A model generated the notes under the pieces. That model was not told where the DNA came from. It did no database searches and saw only the letters and a program-made list of their open reading frames with translations. 16,416 nt of DNA from an uncultured Eubacteriales bacterium. GTDB taxonomy: Bacteria > Bacillota > Clostridia > Christensenellales > CAG-138. Of this stretch, positions 1-6,834 are shown piece after piece; the first letter of the stretch is position 1; each line of letters starts with the position of its first letter. The position numbers were made by a program, and so were the translations under genes. The DNA is taken from assembly GCA_900542615.1 (NCBI GenBank), contig UQOG01000031.1, forward strand, positions 1-16,416, read 5' to 3'.

Positions 1-18
1 AAGGGAGGTATGAAAACC

Positions 19-102
19 TCGAAAAAGTGGCGCAAGCCACTTTTTCGACAGCCTGCGGCCGGGCCAGAGGCCCGGCCGGACATGCTGGGGCGCAGCCCCA
101 GC
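19..102. repeat. Three tandem GC-rich hairpins upstream of ruvC
   Basis: Three perfect inverted repeats follow one another. The first has a 13-bp stem (19-31 with 36-48) closed by a GCAA tetraloop. The second has a 9-bp stem (57-65 with 69-77) and an AGA loop. The third has an 8-bp stem (84-91 with 95-102) and a GCA loop. The first has an A run on its left arm and a T run on its right arm, so it could terminate transcripts in either direction from a gene left of the window. The rest of 1-180 holds no credible gene. Confidence 0.7.
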
Positions 103-183
103 GCCGCCCCCCGGGGGAGGCCGGGCAAAGCAAAAACGACAGGTTGCCGGAAAAAGGGACGGGAAAAGCGGAAGAATCCCTGG

Positions 184-212
184 TTGTACAACGCCAGCAC
201 CCATGATACAAT
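184..212 (+). promoter_or_regulatory. Promoter of the ruvCAB operon
   Basis: A -35 box TTGTAC (184-189) and a -10 box TACAAT (207-212) are separated by exactly 17 nt, close to the sigma-A consensus. Transcription would begin near 219, about 20 nt before the ruvC start. No terminator-like structure is visible between ruvC and the coiled-coil gene ending at 3298, so this promoter could serve all four genes. Confidence 0.7.
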
Positions 213-240
213 AAGAACAGTATGTATATGAGGTGATAGG

Positions 241-741
241 TTGATCGTAATGGGGATCGACCCCGGCTATGCCATCCTGGGCTACGGGGTGTTGGAGACC
301 GGGCAAGGGAACCGGCCCAGGCCGCTGGACTATGGGGTGATCGAAACGGCGGCGGGCGAGCCCTTCCCCCAGCGGCTGGAAAAGCTGTATCGGGGCATGG
401 GCCAGCTGCTGGAAACCTTCCAGCCCCAGGCGGTGGCCTTTGAGGAATTGTTTTTTTACCGGAACGTGACTACAGCCCTACAGGTGGGCGCCGGCCGGGG
501 GGTCGCCCTGTTGGCGGCCCAGCAGGCGGGGCTTCCCCTGTATGAATATACCCCCATGCAGATCAAGCAGGCGGTGTGCGGCAACGGCCATGCGGACAAG
601 CGGCAGATCCAGCAGATGGTCAAGCTGCTGCTGGGGCTGCGGGAGCTGCCGAAGCCGGACGATGCGGCGGACGCGTTGGGCGTGGCCATCTGCCACGCCA
701 ATACCATGGGCCCTATGGCGGAGACCTTCCGGATCCATTGA
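241..741 (+). CDS. ruvC: Holliday junction endonuclease RuvC
   Basis: RuvC is the resolvase that nicks Holliday junctions symmetrically during recombination repair, working with RuvAB. The 166-aa length is normal. The N-terminal GIDPG motif carries Asp7; the second acidic residue is Glu68 in AFEELFF; the C-terminal DDAADALG motif supplies Asp141 and Asp144, giving the full RNase H-like metal-binding set. The start is TTG, chosen because it yields the family-typical short N-terminus before GIDPG and because GAGGTGAT (230-237) lies at good distance upstream; the in-frame ATG at 250 would remove the first strand. ruvA follows 23 nt after the stop. Identity is not in doubt; only the start choice is inferred. 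Confidence 0.96.
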   Translation: MIVMGIDPGYAILGYGVLETGQGNRPRPLDYGVIETAAGEPFPQRLEKLYRGMGQLLETFQPQAVAFEELFFYRNVTTALQVGAGRGVALLAAQQAGLPLYEYTPMQIKQAVCGNGHADKRQIQQMVKLLLGLRELPKPDDAADALGVAICHANTMGPMAETFRIH

Positions 742-764
742 GGGCAACACGAGGAGTCGATTCT

Positions 765-1355
765 ATGTTTGCACATATTCACGGATGGGTGGATGACGTA
801 CAGCCCGACCGGGCGGTTTTGGAGGCTGCGGGGGTGGGCTATGAGATCCTGTGCTCCACCGCCACCCTAAAGACCCTGGACGTGGGCATGGAGGCCAAGC
901 TGTACATCCATTTCCACCAGGTCCAGGACGCCGTCACCCTGTACGGCTTTGCCACCAAGGAGGAGCGTGCCATGTTCCGGCGGCTGATCGGCGTATCCCG
1001 GGTGGGGCCTAAATTGGCGTTGGGGATGTTGAGCCATTTGGAGGTATCGGACATCGCTGCGGCCATCCTCACGGAAAACGCGGCTGCCCTGAGCCGGGTG
1101 CCCGGCCTGGGGAAAAAGACCGCCGCCCGGCTGCTGCTGGAGCTCAAGGAGCAGGTGTCCGAGGATGTGGCGCCCACCGGGGTGTTCGCCGGGGAGAACA
1201 AGGCCCTGGATATGCGGGCGGAAGCCACGGCCGCCCTGGTGGCCCTGGGCTACGACGGGGTGGTGGCCGGCCGGGCGGTGGCGGAAACGCCGGACTGCCC
1301 CCGGGTGGAAGACATGATCACGGCGGCCCTTCGGAGCCTGGCCGCGAAAAAATAA
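765..1355 (+). CDS. ruvA: Holliday junction branch-migration subunit RuvA
   Basis: RuvA binds the four-way junction as a tetramer and positions the RuvB ring motors. The 196-aa protein shows the OB-fold N-terminal domain (about residues 1-65), two helix-hairpin-helix motifs (GVSRVGPKLAL at 77-87 and VPGLGKKTAARL at 112-123) that contact DNA, a linker (about 133-150) and the small C-terminal domain that touches RuvB (about 151-196). The frame is open upstream into ruvC, but ATG 765 preceded by GAGGAG (751-756) gives the correct start, since the N-terminus MFAHIHGWV aligns with the family opening. It lies 23 nt after ruvC and 16 nt before ruvB, in one operon. Confidence 0.97.
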   Translation: MFAHIHGWVDDVQPDRAVLEAAGVGYEILCSTATLKTLDVGMEAKLYIHFHQVQDAVTLYGFATKEERAMFRRLIGVSRVGPKLALGMLSHLEVSDIAAAILTENAAALSRVPGLGKKTAARLLLELKEQVSEDVAPTGVFAGENKALDMRAEATAALVALGYDGVVAGRAVAETPDCPRVEDMITAALRSLAAKK

Positions 1356-1371
1356 CAGCTAGGAGAGACCC

Positions 1372-2406
1372 ATGGACGATCGGCTGATCACATCTTCCAT
1401 GATCGTGGAGGATGAACCAATGGAATATAGCCTCCGCCCCCGGTTTTTGCGGGAGTACATCGGCCAGCGCAATGTGAAGGAGCATATGCGCATCTATATC
1501 GAGGCGGCCAAGCGCCGGGGCGAGCCCTTGGATCATGCCCTGTTCTACGGCCCGCCGGGCCTGGGGAAAACTACCCTGGCGGCCATTGTGGCCAACGAGA
1601 TGGGGGGCAACTTCCGGGTGACCAGCGGCCCGGCCATCAGCCATGCAGGGGATCTGGCGGCCCTGCTCACCAATTTGGCCCCGGGGGACGTGTTGTTTAT
1701 CGATGAGATCCATCGCCTCAACGCCAACGTGGAGGAGATCCTCTATCCCGCCATGGAGGATTACGCCCTGGATATCATCATCGGCAAGGGCCCCAGCGCC
1801 CATTCCATACGGCTGGATCTGCCGCCCTTCACCCTGGTGGGGGCCACCACCCGCATGGGGCTATTGACCTCCCCCCTTCGGGACCGGTTCGGCATCAAGG
1901 AGCAGCTGGAGCTGTACGCCCCCGAGGACCTACAGGAGATCATCCAGCGCAGCGCGGATATCCTGCATATCGAGATTGATGAAGAAGGGGCGCTGGAGAT
2001 CGCTTCCCGCTCTAGGGGTACGCCCCGGATCGTGAACCGGCTGTTGAAGCGGGTGCGGGATTTTGCCCAGGTGCGGGGCAATGGGAAAATCGATCTGGCC
2101 ACCGCCAAGGCGGGGCTGGACATGCTGGCCATCGACGGCCAGGGCTTGGATGCGGTGGACCGGCGGATGCTCACCACCATGATCGTAAAATTCGGCGGCC
2201 GGCCGGTGGGGCTGGATACCATTGCCGCGGCCACCGGGGAGGACGCCACCACCATTGAGGACGTATATGAACCCTATCTTCTGCAGCTGGGGCTGATCGC
2301 CCGTACCCCTCGGGGCCGGGTGGTGCTGCCCGCAGGGTATGCCCATATGGGCATGGCGCCGGCGGGGGAGGATTGCGCGCAGCAGCGGCTGCCTGTGGAG
2401 CCATAG
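1372..2406 (+). CDS. ruvB: Holliday junction branch-migration ATPase RuvB
   Basis: RuvB is the AAA+ hexameric motor that pumps DNA through the RuvA-bound junction. The 344-aa product has Walker A GPPGLGKT (60-67), Walker B LFIDEIHR (108-115), sensor 1 GATTR (157-161), SPLRDRFG with the expected arginine finger region (167-174), sensor 2 around RGTPRIVNR (215-223) and a C-terminal winged helix (about 258-325). The first residues (to about 17) are a short family-typical variable extension. AGGAGAG (1361-1367) precedes the ATG. The last ~20 residues run past the winged helix and are not conserved in my knowledge of the family. Confidence 0.97.
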   Translation: MDDRLITSSMIVEDEPMEYSLRPRFLREYIGQRNVKEHMRIYIEAAKRRGEPLDHALFYGPPGLGKTTLAAIVANEMGGNFRVTSGPAISHAGDLAALLTNLAPGDVLFIDEIHRLNANVEEILYPAMEDYALDIIIGKGPSAHSIRLDLPPFTLVGATTRMGLLTSPLRDRFGIKEQLELYAPEDLQEIIQRSADILHIEIDEEGALEIASRSRGTPRIVNRLLKRVRDFAQVRGNGKIDLATAKAGLDMLAIDGQGLDAVDRRMLTTMIVKFGGRPVGLDTIAAATGEDATTIEDVYEPYLLQLGLIARTPRGRVVLPAGYAHMGMAPAGEDCAQQRLPVEP

Positions 2407-2455
2407 GAGCATTTATAGGAGAGACACCATCAACATAAAGGGGGAGGACACGGCA

Positions 2456-3298
2456 ATGCTAGGCAGGAAAGAATTACAAGAGACCTTAGCCCAAAAAGAG
2501 GGCCTGTTGGCCCAGCGGGAAGCGGAGATCGGCGTGCTGACCAAGCGGGTGGAGGAGCTGACCGGCCAGGAAAAGCAGCTGCAGGCGGAATTGGCCGCCT
2601 ACCGGGAGCGGGGGAACGCCATCGTGAACGCCCTGACGGACGCCCAGCAGGCAGCCAGCCGGATCCGGGAGGAGGCGGAGCGTCAAAAGGCGCAGATCAT
2701 CGCCAGCGCCTATGCGGACCGGGACGCGGCCCGCAAGGAAGCGGATACGGTGCTGCAAAGCGCCCGGGAGCAGGCGGCCCAGATCGTGGCCCGCTCCGAG
2801 GAGGAGGCAGCCCGGCGGCGGTCCCAGGCGGACGCCTATGTGGCGGAATTGGAGTCCAAGGGCGCTTGCCTGCGGGAGTATTTTCGCAAGAGCGCGGAGG
2901 AGGCCCATAAGCAGGCGGACATCTTCGCGGCCATCATGGGGGATATGGCGGGGGTACAGGCGGAGGACCTGCCCTCGGAATACGATTCCCCTGCGGCCTT
3001 GATGCAGAGCATCTATTCCATCCAGGGCCGGAGCCTGCCCCAGGAGGCGGCGGAGAAGGAGCCGGAACCAGCGCCCATGCTGGATCTGGACGCCCTCATC
3101 TCCCAGACGGTGGAGGAAGCCGCGGGGGAGGAAGCATCCCCGGCGCCGGCGGAGGCCCCGGAAGAGGAGGAGCCGGTGGTCACGGTGGACGCCGTGCTGG
3201 CGGGCGGCGCAGGAGGCGACAAGGCGGCGGAAAATCCCCCCGTCGGCGCGCCGGACGGCCTGGACGCCATCCTGGACGATATCCTGAAGGATCTATAG
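2456..3298 (+). CDS. DivIVA-like coiled-coil protein
   Basis: This 280-aa protein has no enzymatic motif. Residues about 5-160 form a nearly continuous heptad-rich coiled coil; the stretch about 50-115 (AIVNALTDAQQAASRI, EEAERQKAQII) resembles the coiled-coil body of DivIVA/GpsB-type cell-division proteins. However, the conserved DivIVA membrane-binding N-terminus is not evident. Residues about 196-265 are acidic and rich in Pro, Ala and Glu, probably disordered, and the last 13 residues (GLDAILDDILKDL) could form a short amphipathic helix or partner-binding tail. The start ATG 2456 has GGGGAGG (2441-2447) in front; the frame is open upstream inside ruvB, but that part is a shadow. It sits 49 nt after ruvB with no visible terminator, so probable co-transcription. 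Function is inferred from shape only. Confidence 0.72.
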   Translation: MLGRKELQETLAQKEGLLAQREAEIGVLTKRVEELTGQEKQLQAELAAYRERGNAIVNALTDAQQAASRIREEAERQKAQIIASAYADRDAARKEADTVLQSAREQAAQIVARSEEEAARRRSQADAYVAELESKGACLREYFRKSAEEAHKQADIFAAIMGDMAGVQAEDLPSEYDSPAALMQSIYSIQGRSLPQEAAEKEPEPAPMLDLDALISQTVEEAAGEEASPAPAEAPEEEEPVVTVDAVLAGGAGGDKAAENPPVGAPDGLDAILDDILKDL

Positions 3299-3406
3299 GA
3301 ATACCGGGGGCCAGGCGGCCCCATACCCAAAGGGAGGCCCGCCCCGTCCGGGGAATGAAGGGCCGTCCCATATCATCACAATCAGGTTGGAGGAACGAAG
3401 AGTAGC

Positions 3407-4849
3407 ATGGCTAAGAACAAAGAGGAGTTCGTACAGCATATCGCCAGCCGTACCGAGGATTTTGCCCAGTGGTATACGGACGTGGTCATCAAAAACGATA
3501 TGGCGGACTATAGCGAGGTCAAGGGCTGCATGGTGATCAAGCCCTACGGCTACGCGGTGTGGGAGCTGATGCAGCAGCAGATGGACCAGCGGTTCAAGGA
3601 GACCGGGCATGTGAACGCCTATTTCCCCCTGCTGATCCCGGAGAGTATGCTCATGCGGGAGGCGGAGCACGTGGAGGGCTTTGCGCCGGAGGTGGCCTGG
3701 GTCACCCAGGGCGGCTCGGAAAAACTGACCGAACGCCTGGCCATCCGCCCCACCAGCGAGACCATCATCGGCACCATGTACGCCAAATGGATCCAATCCT
3801 ATCGGGATCTGCCGGTGTTGATGAACCAGTGGTGCAACGTGATGCGCTGGGAAAAGAGCACCCGTCCCTTCCTGCGCACCGCCGAATTCCTCTGGCAGGA
3901 GGGCCATACCGCCCACGCCACCTTTGAGGAGGCCCAGGAGGAGACCATGCGGATGCTGGGGGTGTACAAGGACTTCGCGGAAAACGTATTGGCCATCCCC
4001 GTGCTCACCGGCCGCAAGAGCGAAAAGGAAAAATTCGCCGGCGCCAAGGCCACCTATACCATGGAAGCCATGATGCAGGACGGCAAGGCCTTGCAGATGG
4101 GCACCTCCCATAACCTGGGGGATAACTTCGCCCGCAGCTATAACATCATGTACCTGAGCCGGGAGGGCAAGCAGGAATACTGCCAGACCACCAGCTGGGG
4201 CACTTCCACCCGGATGATCGGCGGGGTCATCATGGTCCACGGGGACGACCGGGGCCTGATGCTGCCGCCCCGCATCGCCCCCTATCAGGCGGTGATCGTG
4301 CCCATCGCCCCCCACAAGACCGGGGTCATGGACAAGGCGGAGGAAGTGTTCCGCGCCCTGAAGGCCGCCGGCATCCGGATGAAGCTGGACGATACCGAGC
4401 AGAGCGCCGGCTGGAAGTTCAACCAGTGGGAAATGAAGGGCGTGCCGGTGCGCATCGAGCTGGGGCCCAAGGACATCGAAAACAACCAGGCTGTCCTGGT
4501 GCGGCGGGATACCCACGAAAAGCAATTTGTCTCCCTGGACGGCCTGGCGGATACCATCAAGGCCCTGCTGGACGATATCCATGGGAGCATGTACAACCGT
4601 GCCCTGGCCCATCGGGAAAGCCATACCCGGGAGGTACGGGACTTCGGCGACTTTATGGAGGCGGTTAAGACGGGCTTTGCCAAAGCCCCCTGGTGCGGCG
4701 AGCGGGAGTGCGAGGACGAGATCAAAGCCATTACCGGCGCCACCACCCGCTGCTATACCCTGGACTATGACCCGGAGGCCCATGGGGATACCTGTATCTT
4801 CTGCGGCAAAAAGGCCAAGCATCTAATGTATTTCGGCAAGGCGTATTAA
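3407..4849 (+). CDS. proS: Prolyl-tRNA synthetase, archaeal/eukaryotic-like type
   Basis: ProRS charges tRNA-Pro with proline. The 480-aa protein has class II signatures: RPTSET (114-119), motif 2 with RWE and FLRTAEFLWQEGHTAH (147-170), and motif 3 around HGDDRGLMLPPR (278-289). An anticodon-binding domain follows (about 290-400). The C-terminal domain has a likely zinc site (Cys430, Cys435, Cys463, Cys466) and ends in FGKAY, a terminal tyrosine typical of this subtype. The large editing insertion of E. coli-type ProRS is absent, as expected for this class. GGAGG (3389-3393) is rather far (13 nt) from ATG 3407. A 108-nt gap holding only a small GC hairpin (3307-3322, no T tail) separates it from the coiled-coil gene; no T-box leader is recognisable there. 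Confidence 0.96.
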   Translation: MAKNKEEFVQHIASRTEDFAQWYTDVVIKNDMADYSEVKGCMVIKPYGYAVWELMQQQMDQRFKETGHVNAYFPLLIPESMLMREAEHVEGFAPEVAWVTQGGSEKLTERLAIRPTSETIIGTMYAKWIQSYRDLPVLMNQWCNVMRWEKSTRPFLRTAEFLWQEGHTAHATFEEAQEETMRMLGVYKDFAENVLAIPVLTGRKSEKEKFAGAKATYTMEAMMQDGKALQMGTSHNLGDNFARSYNIMYLSREGKQEYCQTTSWGTSTRMIGGVIMVHGDDRGLMLPPRIAPYQAVIVPIAPHKTGVMDKAEEVFRALKAAGIRMKLDDTEQSAGWKFNQWEMKGVPVRIELGPKDIENNQAVLVRRDTHEKQFVSLDGLADTIKALLDDIHGSMYNRALAHRESHTREVRDFGDFMEAVKTGFAKAPWCGERECEDEIKAITGATTRCYTLDYDPEAHGDTCIFCGKKAKHLMYFGKAY

Positions 4850-4883
4850 GCCGGCCGGCGATTTGGCCAGATCGGCCCTCGGG

Positions 4884-4954
4884 AAGCTGCTTTGGGACGT
4901 TGCCGTACCGCACAGGGTATGCAGCCCTGGCCCGGCGCCCAAAGCAGCTTTTTT
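4884..4954 (+). terminator. Long-loop terminator after proS
   Basis: A perfect 13-bp stem (4884-4896 with 4938-4950) is followed by T4 and encloses a 41-nt loop. That loop can fold again through GCCG (4902-4905) with CGGC (4933-4936) and CAGGG (4913-4917) with CCCTG (4925-4929), making one extended interrupted hairpin. It lies 34 nt after the proS stop and about 35 nt before the lipoprotein start, so it probably ends proS transcription; an attenuator role for the next gene is possible but unproven. Confidence 0.7.
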
Positions 4955-4988
4955 GACCCCATTCTATGCCCATGGAGGAAAATGCTCA

Positions 4989-6407
4989 ATGAAACGAAAC
5001 CTGGCGCTGCTCTGTACCATCCTGCTGCTGCTCGTCCTGGCGGCGGGCTGCCAGCCCACGGTGGAAACCCTGCGGCGGCAGGGGGTGGAGGCGCTGCCGG
5101 CGGAGGAAGGAATTTTGCAGGCCCGGGTGGAGCAGGCCATTTTGGCCGGGGAGGAAAGCTTTACCATCAACCTGTTGGGCCGCCAACGGGCGGTGCAGCA
5201 GATGGTCACGGAGACCATGGCCAGGCTCCGGGAGGGGGAAAGCTATCTTGCCCAGCGGTTCGTGGCGGACTATGGGGTGCAGTTCGGGGAGGAATGGGGC
5301 TATGTGCCGGTTACCATTTGGCTGGCCCCAAAGGATACGGAGCTGCTGGCGGACTTGTTGGAGGCCCAGGGCGCAGAGCTTCAGCTGACGGCCTATGGGG
5401 CGGATCAGCTGGAAGACCTGCTCATGGACATGATGCAGGACAAAACCCCGGTGGCGATCCGCTTTTTCCAGGAACAGGACCTGGATCAGCTGAACCAACA
5501 GATCCATCAGGACATTGTCCAGCTCTCCAGTACCAACTACGCCTATGGCTACCTGGTGGAAAACGGGGAATGGTCCCTGCAGACCTGCCGGCAGCCGGAT
5601 GGCCAGGGCTATATTGCCCTGGAGCTGACGCTGACCTATCAGGCGGATACCCTGCCCCTCTCCCAGATCCCGGTGGCCCATAGCGGGCTGGAGATGATCG
5701 AAAGCCTGATCCGGCAATGGGCGGAAGGCACAAAAAAGGCCACTCTGCTCCTGGAGGGGGTTCGGCCGGATGAAGATACCCTGTTCGCCTGGATCAACAC
5801 GGCGGAGGTGAATAGCGCCACCCTGGCTTGCGAAGGGGATTCCATCTGGTATGAGATCCTGGAAAACCCCAGCGACCGGCAGATCGGCCGGTATTGGCTG
5901 GAGTATGGCGTATCGGCGGAAAAGATCGCCGCAGCCCAGGCGGAGCTGGATCTGGCCCTGGCGCAGGAGCTGGCCGGCTTAAAGGAGCAGGTCCAGGGCT
6001 TGGATAGCCGTGAGGCCTATCAGACGGTATACCGGCGGGTGATGGAGCTGACGGAATACGACGACGAGATCCGGGACGCCACCGAGGAGCAGGCCCTGAC
6101 CGAGGAGATGCAGATCCTGCGCAGCGCCTATGGGGTATTGGTGGCGGGGCGGAGCGTATGCACCGGCTATGCTAGGACCTTCCAGGCCCTGTGCGACGGT
6201 CTGGGGCTGCCCTGCTGGACGGTCAACGGGTATCAGGATGGGGCGGGCCACGCCTGGAACATGGTGTATTTGGACGGGGAGACCCTGTACGTGGACTGCA
6301 CCTTTGGGGATACGGGCGGCCGGCCGGACCGGTATTTCCTCTTTGACCAGGAGACCCTGGAAGCCCGACGGTATGAAATGGACGAAGGCTTTGTGGTGCC
6401 CTGGTAG
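4989..6407 (+). CDS. Lipoprotein with C-terminal transglutaminase-like domain
   Basis: The 472-aa product begins with a lipoprotein signal peptide: MKR, a hydrophobic Leu-rich stretch, and lipobox LAAG before Cys21, so it should be lipid-anchored on the outer face of the membrane. Residues about 25-340 contain no family I recognise; they are rich in acidic residues and look like mixed alpha/beta modules. The C-terminal part carries the transglutaminase/protease-like triad: Cys391 in SVCTGYA, His421 in GHAWN and Asp436 in YVDCTF. Such domains in bacteria act as peptidases, cross-linkers or cell-wall related enzymes; substrate is unknown here. GGAGG (4974-4978) precedes ATG 4989, and the signal peptide fixes this start. 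It is flanked by terminators on both sides, so it is probably a single-gene transcript, although I see no clear promoter in the short upstream gap. Confidence 0.87.
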   Translation: MKRNLALLCTILLLLVLAAGCQPTVETLRRQGVEALPAEEGILQARVEQAILAGEESFTINLLGRQRAVQQMVTETMARLREGESYLAQRFVADYGVQFGEEWGYVPVTIWLAPKDTELLADLLEAQGAELQLTAYGADQLEDLLMDMMQDKTPVAIRFFQEQDLDQLNQQIHQDIVQLSSTNYAYGYLVENGEWSLQTCRQPDGQGYIALELTLTYQADTLPLSQIPVAHSGLEMIESLIRQWAEGTKKATLLLEGVRPDEDTLFAWINTAEVNSATLACEGDSIWYEILENPSDRQIGRYWLEYGVSAEKIAAAQAELDLALAQELAGLKEQVQGLDSREAYQTVYRRVMELTEYDDEIRDATEEQALTEEMQILRSAYGVLVAGRSVCTGYARTFQALCDGLGLPCWTVNGYQDGAGHAWNMVYLDGETLYVDCTFGDTGGRPDRYFLFDQETLEARRYEMDEGFVVPW

Positions 6408-6435
6408 GACGCGCCTAGATCGGCCGAGGCACAAT

Positions 6436-6466
6436 AGGGCGTTGGGGAATCCCCCGGCGCCCTTTT
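6436..6466 (+). terminator. Intrinsic terminator after the lipoprotein gene
   Basis: AGGGCG (6436-6441) pairs with CGCCCT (6458-6463), with an inner GGGG/CCCC stem (6444-6447 with 6451-6454), followed by a T tail to 6466. It begins 28 nt after the stop codon. Confidence 0.75.
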
Positions 6467-6587
6467 GCTATGACGCCGCGGGGCGTCCGGCTTTGCATGG
6501 GCGTTTCTCCTTTTCACCGGCATAGCGGGCGCCTTCCAATGCGGAACCCCGTCCCCCCACGCCCTTGCGGCTGCCGTTGCGTTCCCG

Positions 6588-6725
6588 GGGGGGCGGCGGC
6601 GGGCGCGAAGCGCCCGGAAAAGCCCGCAGGCGCAGGGCCCAGGGGCCCTGCGCCTGCGGGCTTTTTGTTTGGCGGCCCCTGGGGCCCGCGGGGCCCCAGG
6701 GGCACGGCAAACGCCGCCGCCCCCC
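6588..6725. repeat. Nested GC-rich palindrome cluster
   Basis: An outer perfect 14-bp inverted repeat (6588-6601 with 6712-6725) encloses three further perfect hairpins: 6601-6606 with 6610-6615, the 23-bp stem at 6618-6665, and a 12-bp stem (6676-6687 with 6691-6702) that has a three-base loop. A small separate hairpin sits at 6472-6487. The whole gap from 6467 to about 6780 contains no credible coding sequence. The cluster could form a large cruciform or a multi-branched RNA. Confidence 0.75.
6618..6666. terminator. Very strong bidirectional terminator-like hairpin
   Basis: A 23-bp perfect inverted repeat (6618-6640 with 6643-6665) has only two central bases, AG; in practice a few inner pairs would open to form the loop. 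It begins with AAAA and ends with TTTTT, so either strand would carry a U tail. It is the central hairpin of the palindrome cluster between the lipoprotein and ADH-family genes. Confidence 0.75.
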
Positions 6726-6791
6726 TTTTCACCCGGCCGAAGACCAGATCGCCATTCAGGATCCCATAACAAAAAAAGGATAGGGGCTTTG

Positions 6792-6805
6792 GTTTTCTGG
6801 AAAAC
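6792..6805. promoter_or_regulatory. Small palindrome upstream of the ADH-family gene
   Basis: GTTTTC (6792-6797) and GAAAAC (6800-6805) form an inverted repeat with a 2-nt centre, 29 nt before the start codon. It could be an operator half-site pair, but no regulator is recognised and no convincing -35/-10 pair is visible nearby. Confidence 0.25.
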
Positions 6806-6834
6806 TAGAAGGGAGAACAGGGAGGTGTAATCCA

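Noticed and set aside
10..231. 73-codon frame with AAGGGAGGT directly before its ATG
   Set aside because: The Shine-Dalgarno-like site touches the ATG with no spacer, the frame runs through three hairpins and the ruvC promoter, and the protein is Pro/Arg/Lys-rich with no conserved look.
576..764. Upstream extension of the ruvA frame inside ruvC
   Set aside because: The translated extension does not resemble RuvA; ATG 765 with GAGGAG gives the family N-terminus.
3293..4822. 509-codon open frame antisense to proS
   Set aside because: A long antisense frame is common in GC-rich coding DNA; composition is His/Gly/Leu-rich and proS is certain on the other strand.
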